Assembly: GCA_964396055.1 (NCBI GenBank) | Contig: CAYNDV010000098.1 | Coordinates: 1 to 17,317 of the forward strand | Direction of reading: 5' to 3' | From: CAYJPV01 sp964396055 | GTDB taxonomy: Bacteria; Acidobacteriota; Vicinamibacteria; Vicinamibacterales; JAKQTR01 | DNA: 17,317 nucleotides | Shown: in pieces, positions 13,347 to 17,317 of the stretch | Layout of the letters: every line of letters starts with the position of its first letter | Numbering within the stretch: the first letter of the stretch is position 1 | Notes under the pieces: generated by a model | Database searches by the model: none | What the model saw: only the letters and a program-made list of their open reading frames with translations | What the model was told of the DNA's origin: nothing | Made by a program: the position numbers and the translations under genes

Positions 13347-15980
13347 ATGCTTGCCACGCTCGTGCTGGCCGCCGCTATGGCGTCGGCTCCTCCGCAACCG
13401 CCGGCGCCGCGCGACCTCGTGCCCGGAGCCACGTACGACGGCCGGATTCCAACCCTCACGGCCGCCGTCGGCCATGACTTCGGCGCCCGCATCTCCACGC
13501 CCGAACAGATCGCGGCGTACCTGCAGGCCCTGCACCAGGCCGCGCCGGAGCGGACGCGCCTCGTGCCGTACGCCGTGTCGTGGGAAGGTCGGCCCCTCCA
13601 CGTCCTGATGATCGGGTCGGCGGATCGGCTGGCGCGTCTCGATGAGGTCCGGGCCGGCCTGCGGCGCCTCGCGGATCCGCGCGGCCTGCCGCCAGCCGAG
13701 GCCGAGCGCCTGGTGGCCAGCCTGCCGGTGGTCGTCTGGCTGATGCATGCCGTGCACGGCAACGAGATCTCGTCGTCCGACGCCGCGCTGGCCGAGGCGT
13801 ATCACCTGCTGGCCGCCCGGGGCGACGCGCGCGTGGACACGATCCTGCGCGAGGCGCTGGTGCTCGTCGACCCGCTCCAGAACCCCGACGGGCGCGCCCG
13901 GTTCATCGCCACGAACCAGCAGGGGCAGGGGCCCGCGCCGGACCCGGATCCGGCGGCGGTCGAGCGTGACGAGCCCTGGCCAGGCGGGCGCCCGAACCAC
14001 TACCTGTTCGACATGAACCGCGACTGGCTCGCCCTCTCGCAGGTCGAGACCCGGGGCCGCGCGCGCCTGGGCCTGGAGTGGAATCCCCAGGTGGTGGTCG
14101 ACCTGCACGAGATGAGCGGCGAGGCCACCTACTATTTCGCGCCGCCCGCCGAACCCGCGAACCCGTACATCACCCCCACGCAGCGCCAGTGGCTCACGGC
14201 CTTCGGCCGCGAGAACGCGCGGGCGTTCGACGCGCGGGGATTCGCGTACTTCGTCCGCGAGGTGTTCGACGCCTACTATCCCGGCTACGGCGACTCGTGG
14301 CCCATGTTCCAGGGCGCGATTTCGATGACCTACGAGCAGGCCTCGACACGGGGCCTGGCCTACCGGCGCGACGACGAGAGCATCCTGACGTATCGCGACG
14401 GCGTGGTCCGCCACTTCACGGCCGCGTTGACGACGCTCGACACCGCGGCGCGGAACCGGGAGCGCCTGCTGCGCGATTACCTGGAGTACCGGCGCTCGGC
14501 CGTGGCGGAAGGCGAGCGGGCCGCGGTGCGGGAGTATCTCGTGCCGCCGGGCCCGGACGCCGCCCGCGCCGAGGCCTTCGGCCGGGCCCTGGCGGATCAC
14601 GGCATCGAGGTGCGGCGCCTCGAGCAGCCCGTCAGCGTCGGGACGCGGACGCTGCCGGCCGGCACGCTGGCCGTGTCGTCCGCGCAGCCGATGTCCCGGC
14701 TCCTGCGCAACCTGATGGAGTCCGACATCCGCATGGACGAGACGTTCCTGAAGGAGCAGGCACGCCGGCGCCAGAAGCGGCTGGGCGATCAGATCTACGA
14801 CGTCACCGCCTGGAGCCTGCCGCTGCTGTACGACATCGAGGTGGTCGGCAGCGACCGTCCCGTCACCGTGCCGTCCGTGCCCTTCGCGCCGCGGGTCCGG
14901 GAGGGACAGGCGCCTGCGCTGCCGGGGGCGAAAGCCGCGTACCTGCTGCCCTGGGGCACCGGCGCCGCCGGGGCCACCGTCGAAGCGCTGCAGCGGGGAC
15001 TGCGCGTCTACAGCGCGGGCCGCTCCTTCACGATTGCCGGCCGGGTCTACGATGTCGGCACCGCCATCATCCGGACGGCCGAACATGGTCCAGACCTGCC
15101 AGCGACCCTGGGCGCGATCGCCGCGCGTTGGGGCGCCGACGTGGTGCCCCTCGACAGCACCTGGGTGGACGAGGGCATGTCGCTCGGCAGCAGCGACGCG
15201 GCGTTGCTGAAGACGCCGCGTGTGCTGATGGCGTGGGATGCGCCGGTGTCGAGCCAGTCGGCGGGCTGGGCCCGTTTCTGGCTCGAGCGGCAGTTCGGCC
15301 AGCCGGTGACGGCCGTGCGCACCGCCAGCCTCCGGTACGTCGACCTGCGGCGCTACAACGTGCTCGTTCTGCCGTCGGGCACCTACGGCCTCTTCGGGGA
15401 CGAGGACGTGCGCCGGCTGAAGGACTGGATTGCCGCCGGCGGCGTCCTGGTCACGCTGGCCGATGCCTCGCGCTGGGCGGCCGGCGAGAAGGTCGGCCTC
15501 CTGGCCGCGAAGCTCGAATCGCGCGACGGGGCCGCTGCGGCGTCAGCCGCCGCAGGCGGCGACAAGAAGGCCGATGAGAAGAAAGCGTTCGACTACGAGA
15601 AGGCCATCCAGCCCGACAAGGAAGACCCCGAGGCCGTGCCCGGCGCCCTGCTGCGCGTGACGCTCGATCGCGAACACTGGCTCGCGGCAGGCCTCGACGG
15701 CGAGGTGCAGGCCATCGTCGAGGGCGTGCGGATCTTCACGCCGGTGAAGCTGGATCGCGGCCGCAACGTCGGCATCTACGCGACGAAGGACAGGCTGGTG
15801 GCCGGGGGCTACGCCTGGGAGGCCTCGCAGAACCAGTTGCCGCAGAAGGCGTACCTGATGCACCAGCCGCTCGGCCGCGGGCACGTGATCGCATTCGCGG
15901 AGGATCCGAACTTCCGGGCGGCGGCGCCGGCGACGGGGCTGCTGTTCGTCAACGCGGTTGTTCTGGGCCCGGGGCGCTAG
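13347..15980 (+). CDS. Secreted M14-family zinc carboxypeptidase with C-terminal amidotransferase-like module
   Basis: The 877-residue protein begins with a short signal peptide (LATLVLAAAMASA), so it acts outside the cytoplasm. The M14 catalytic domain covers about residues 45-370. His137 and Glu140 (HGNE) and His254 (DLHEM) are the zinc ligands. NPDGRAR near 175 and MNRDW near 222 are typical surrounding blocks, and Glu330 (TYEQAS) is the catalytic general base. A middle region (about 385-600) is of unknown fold. Around 669-730, YNVLVLPSGTYGLF and DVRRLKDWIAAGGVLVTLA resemble a class I glutamine-amidotransferase-like Rossmann fold without an obvious catalytic Cys. A low-complexity Ala/Lys linker lies near 730-750. 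It removes C-terminal residues or trims peptides; the substrate is unknown. It begins 66 bases after pilin cassette 2. Confidence 0.87.
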   Translation: MLATLVLAAAMASAPPQPPAPRDLVPGATYDGRIPTLTAAVGHDFGARISTPEQIAAYLQALHQAAPERTRLVPYAVSWEGRPLHVLMIGSADRLARLDEVRAGLRRLADPRGLPPAEAERLVASLPVVVWLMHAVHGNEISSSDAALAEAYHLLAARGDARVDTILREALVLVDPLQNPDGRARFIATNQQGQGPAPDPDPAAVERDEPWPGGRPNHYLFDMNRDWLALSQVETRGRARLGLEWNPQVVVDLHEMSGEATYYFAPPAEPANPYITPTQRQWLTAFGRENARAFDARGFAYFVREVFDAYYPGYGDSWPMFQGAISMTYEQASTRGLAYRRDDESILTYRDGVVRHFTAALTTLDTAARNRERLLRDYLEYRRSAVAEGERAAVREYLVPPGPDAARAEAFGRALADHGIEVRRLEQPVSVGTRTLPAGTLAVSSAQPMSRLLRNLMESDIRMDETFLKEQARRRQKRLGDQIYDVTAWSLPLLYDIEVVGSDRPVTVPSVPFAPRVREGQAPALPGAKAAYLLPWGTGAAGATVEALQRGLRVYSAGRSFTIAGRVYDVGTAIIRTAEHGPDLPATLGAIAARWGADVVPLDSTWVDEGMSLGSSDAALLKTPRVLMAWDAPVSSQSAGWARFWLERQFGQPVTAVRTASLRYVDLRRYNVLVLPSGTYGLFGDEDVRRLKDWIAAGGVLVTLADASRWAAGEKVGLLAAKLESRDGAAAASAAAGGDKKADEKKAFDYEKAIQPDKEDPEAVPGALLRVTLDREHWLAAGLDGEVQAIVEGVRIFTPVKLDRGRNVGIYATKDRLVAGGYAWEASQNQLPQKAYLMHQPLGRGHVIAFAEDPNFRAAAPATGLLFVNAVVLGPGR

Positions 15981-15996
15981 CGCTGGAGGGCGAGCC

Positions 15997-16018
15997 GCGT
16001 CCGGCTGAAGCCGGACGC
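15997..16018. repeat. REP-like extragenic palindrome
   Basis: GCGTCCGGC (15997-16005) and GCCGGACGC (16010-16018) form a perfect 9-bp stem around TGAA, between the M14 and cyclophilin genes. There is no T-tract, so it is not a simple terminator. The form (short G+C stem, fixed GCTGAAGC core, intergenic) is that of a repetitive extragenic palindrome. From memory, very similar GTCCGGCTGAAGCCGGAC units recur in acidobacterial genomes; this was not checked. The window ends in GGGCTGAAG, which could be the first half of a related unit. Confidence 0.5.
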
Positions 16019-16070
16019 CACGACGAGACACCCAACGCACGTGCGCCAGGGGCCGGGCGGAGAGGGAGCC

Positions 16071-17270
16071 ATGAGACGACGGATCGCGCGCACAATCGTG
16101 GCCCTGATGGCCGGCATCGTCGTCGGTGGGCTGGCCGCCGGCGATCGGGTGGCTGCCGGGCAGGCGAAGCCGAAGGCGCCGGTGAAACCTGCGGCGACAG
16201 CCACGCCGGCGGCTCCGGCGTTCTTCACCACCCCGCTCACGCCAGCCGAACTGGCGGGCAAGCAGGCCGTCATCGAGACGCCGAAAGGCCGCATCGTCAT
16301 CGACCTCCTGCCGGAACAGGCCCCCCATCACGTGGGGCACTTCATCAAGCTGGCCGCGGAGGGGGCGTACACCGGCACGACCTTCCACCGGCTGATCCGC
16401 CACGGCATCATCCAGGGCGGTGACCCGTTGTCGAAGGACCCGTCGAAGGCCGACCTCTACGGCACCGGCGGGCTGGGCGTGCTGCGGGCCGAGCCCGGGG
16501 CCGGCGCGCACGTGCGCGGCGCGGTGTCGGCGGTGCTGGTGCCGGGGAAACGCGACAGCGCCGGAGCCCAGTTCTTCATCTGCGTCTCGCCACAGCCGGC
16601 GCTCGACGGGCAGTACACGGTGTTCGGGCGGGTGGTCGAGGGGATTGCGGTGGTGACCCGGATCTCCGAGGCCCCGGCCGACGCTGCCGGGAAGGCGGCC
16701 GAGCGGATCGAGATGACGTCGGTGACGATTCGCGACAAGCCGACCGGACCCGAGCCGTTCTCCACCGAGTCGGCAGCCGAACTCGGCGCCTACCGGGCGG
16801 TGGTGGAAACCAGCAAGGGCAACATCACCGTCGAGTTCCTCCCGGACAAGGCGCCGGGCCACGTGCGGCAGTTCCTCAGGCTGGCCGCCGCCGGCGTCTA
16901 CGACGACACGGCCTTCCACCGGGTGGCACCCGGGTTCGTGATCCAGGGCGGCTACCTGGGGTCACGCACGTCGCCGATGGACGACGGGCAGCAGCAGCTC
17001 GTCCGGCCGCTGCCGCCCGAGTTCAACGACACCGTGCACGACAGGGGGATCCTCTCCATGGCCCGCGGCGAGGACCCGGGCAGCGCCACCACCTCGTTCT
17101 TCATCGTGACCGGACGCAGCCAGGCGCTCGACGGCAAGTACACGGCGTTCGGGCGGGTGGTCGAGGGCCTCGAGGTGGTCGAGGCCATCGAGAAGGTCGA
17201 GCGCAACGGCGAGGCGCCCGTCACCCGGGTGGAGGTGTACCGTATCCGGGTCGTCAAGCCCGACCGGTAG
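16071..17270 (+). CDS. Secreted peptidyl-prolyl cis-trans isomerase with two cyclophilin domains
   Basis: The ATG at 16071 follows GGAGAGGGAG and gives 399 residues; an upstream GTG at 16041 is less likely. A basic signal peptide (residues 1 to about 30) and a Pro/Ala-rich linker (32-50) precede two cyclophilin domains, about 66-222 and 243-393. These enzymes speed cis-trans isomerisation at proline during folding of exported proteins in the periplasm. Domain 1 keeps the active-site Arg (FHR, 105-107), Gln115 and Phe170, but has Gly112 where human CypA has Phe60. Domain 2 keeps FHR (282-284), Phe289, Gln292 and Phe344, but has Ser342 in place of the Gln before the paired Phe residues. So each half differs at a different active-site position. 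It follows the M14 peptidase by 90 bases, with a REP-like palindrome between them. Confidence 0.9.
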   Translation: MRRRIARTIVALMAGIVVGGLAAGDRVAAGQAKPKAPVKPAATATPAAPAFFTTPLTPAELAGKQAVIETPKGRIVIDLLPEQAPHHVGHFIKLAAEGAYTGTTFHRLIRHGIIQGGDPLSKDPSKADLYGTGGLGVLRAEPGAGAHVRGAVSAVLVPGKRDSAGAQFFICVSPQPALDGQYTVFGRVVEGIAVVTRISEAPADAAGKAAERIEMTSVTIRDKPTGPEPFSTESAAELGAYRAVVETSKGNITVEFLPDKAPGHVRQFLRLAAAGVYDDTAFHRVAPGFVIQGGYLGSRTSPMDDGQQQLVRPLPPEFNDTVHDRGILSMARGEDPGSATTSFFIVTGRSQALDGKYTAFGRVVEGLEVVEAIEKVERNGEAPVTRVEVYRIRVVKPDR

Positions 17271-17317
17271 TCCCACACTCCCAGCAAGGGACCGCGTCGC
17301 CACGGGCAGGGCTGAAG

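Noticed and set aside
9717..15086. A 5.4-kb open frame on the minus strand running opposite the PilW, PilX and M14 genes.
   Set aside because: It is antisense to three well-supported genes, its translation is Arg/Gly/Val-rich with no recognisable domain, and long antisense open frames are expected where G+C-rich third codon positions remove stop codons.
1..17317. CRISPR arrays, tRNA or rRNA genes, insertion sequences, phage genes and defence systems.
   Set aside because: No regular spaced repeats, no tRNA- or rRNA-like sequence, no transposase or integrase motifs and no defence-type domains were seen on either strand.

Overview
The window is high-G+C DNA, about two-thirds G+C by eye. It is densely packed with genes, nearly all on the + strand, and looks like a chromosomal segment of a Gram-negative bacterium. 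The gene content fits an Acidobacteriota genome of the Vicinamibacteria type: PilV/PilW/PilX-like minor pilins with very large PilX proteins, an M14 peptidase with an extra C-terminal module, a secreted double cyclophilin and a short M29-type aminopeptidase. That placement is inference from protein style; there is no rRNA or marker gene to prove it.

Layout: (1) 1-343, minus strand, the N-terminal part of a PepD-type M20 dipeptidase that runs off the left edge. (2) 491-1453, an M29-family metalloaminopeptidase, possibly with a leaderless mRNA. (3) 1535-3621, a three-gene operon: ECF sigma factor, a membrane anti-sigma factor with two zinc-finger modules, and a five-helix membrane protein. A very strong intrinsic terminator at 3669-3710 closes it. 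(4) 3776-13280, the centre of the window: two tandem paralogous cassettes of four minor pseudopilin genes each, in the order GspH/FimT - PilV(GspI) - PilW(GspJ) - PilX(GspK). (5) 13347-15980, a secreted M14 zinc carboxypeptidase with a C-terminal amidotransferase-like module. (6) 16071-17270, a secreted peptidyl-prolyl isomerase with two cyclophilin domains.

Each pilin cassette encodes what would be the tip-initiating complex of a type IV pilus or type II secretion pseudopilus (H-I-J-K). No major pilin, ATPase, secretin or prepilin peptidase is present, so the products must use machinery encoded elsewhere. The PilX-like proteins are about 810-818 residues, far larger than ordinary PilX or GspK, and carry a long beta-rich body with an EF-hand-like acidic loop. 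They could be tip adhesins or substrate-binding tips. The two cassettes match gene for gene and the two PilV proteins align without a gap over 183 residues, yet the copies are well diverged, so this is an old, maintained duplication. The 201-bp gap between them holds a good sigma-54 promoter match (8607-8623) with an inverted repeat about 100 bp upstream of the predicted start site, so copy 2 may have its own RpoN and enhancer-binding-protein control. Copy 1 has only a weaker sigma-54-like match.

The strongest candidates for something undescribed are the duplicated tip cassettes with giant PilX proteins, the shared Asp (instead of Glu) at mature position +5 in both GspH proteins, and the apparent difference in promoter control between the copies.
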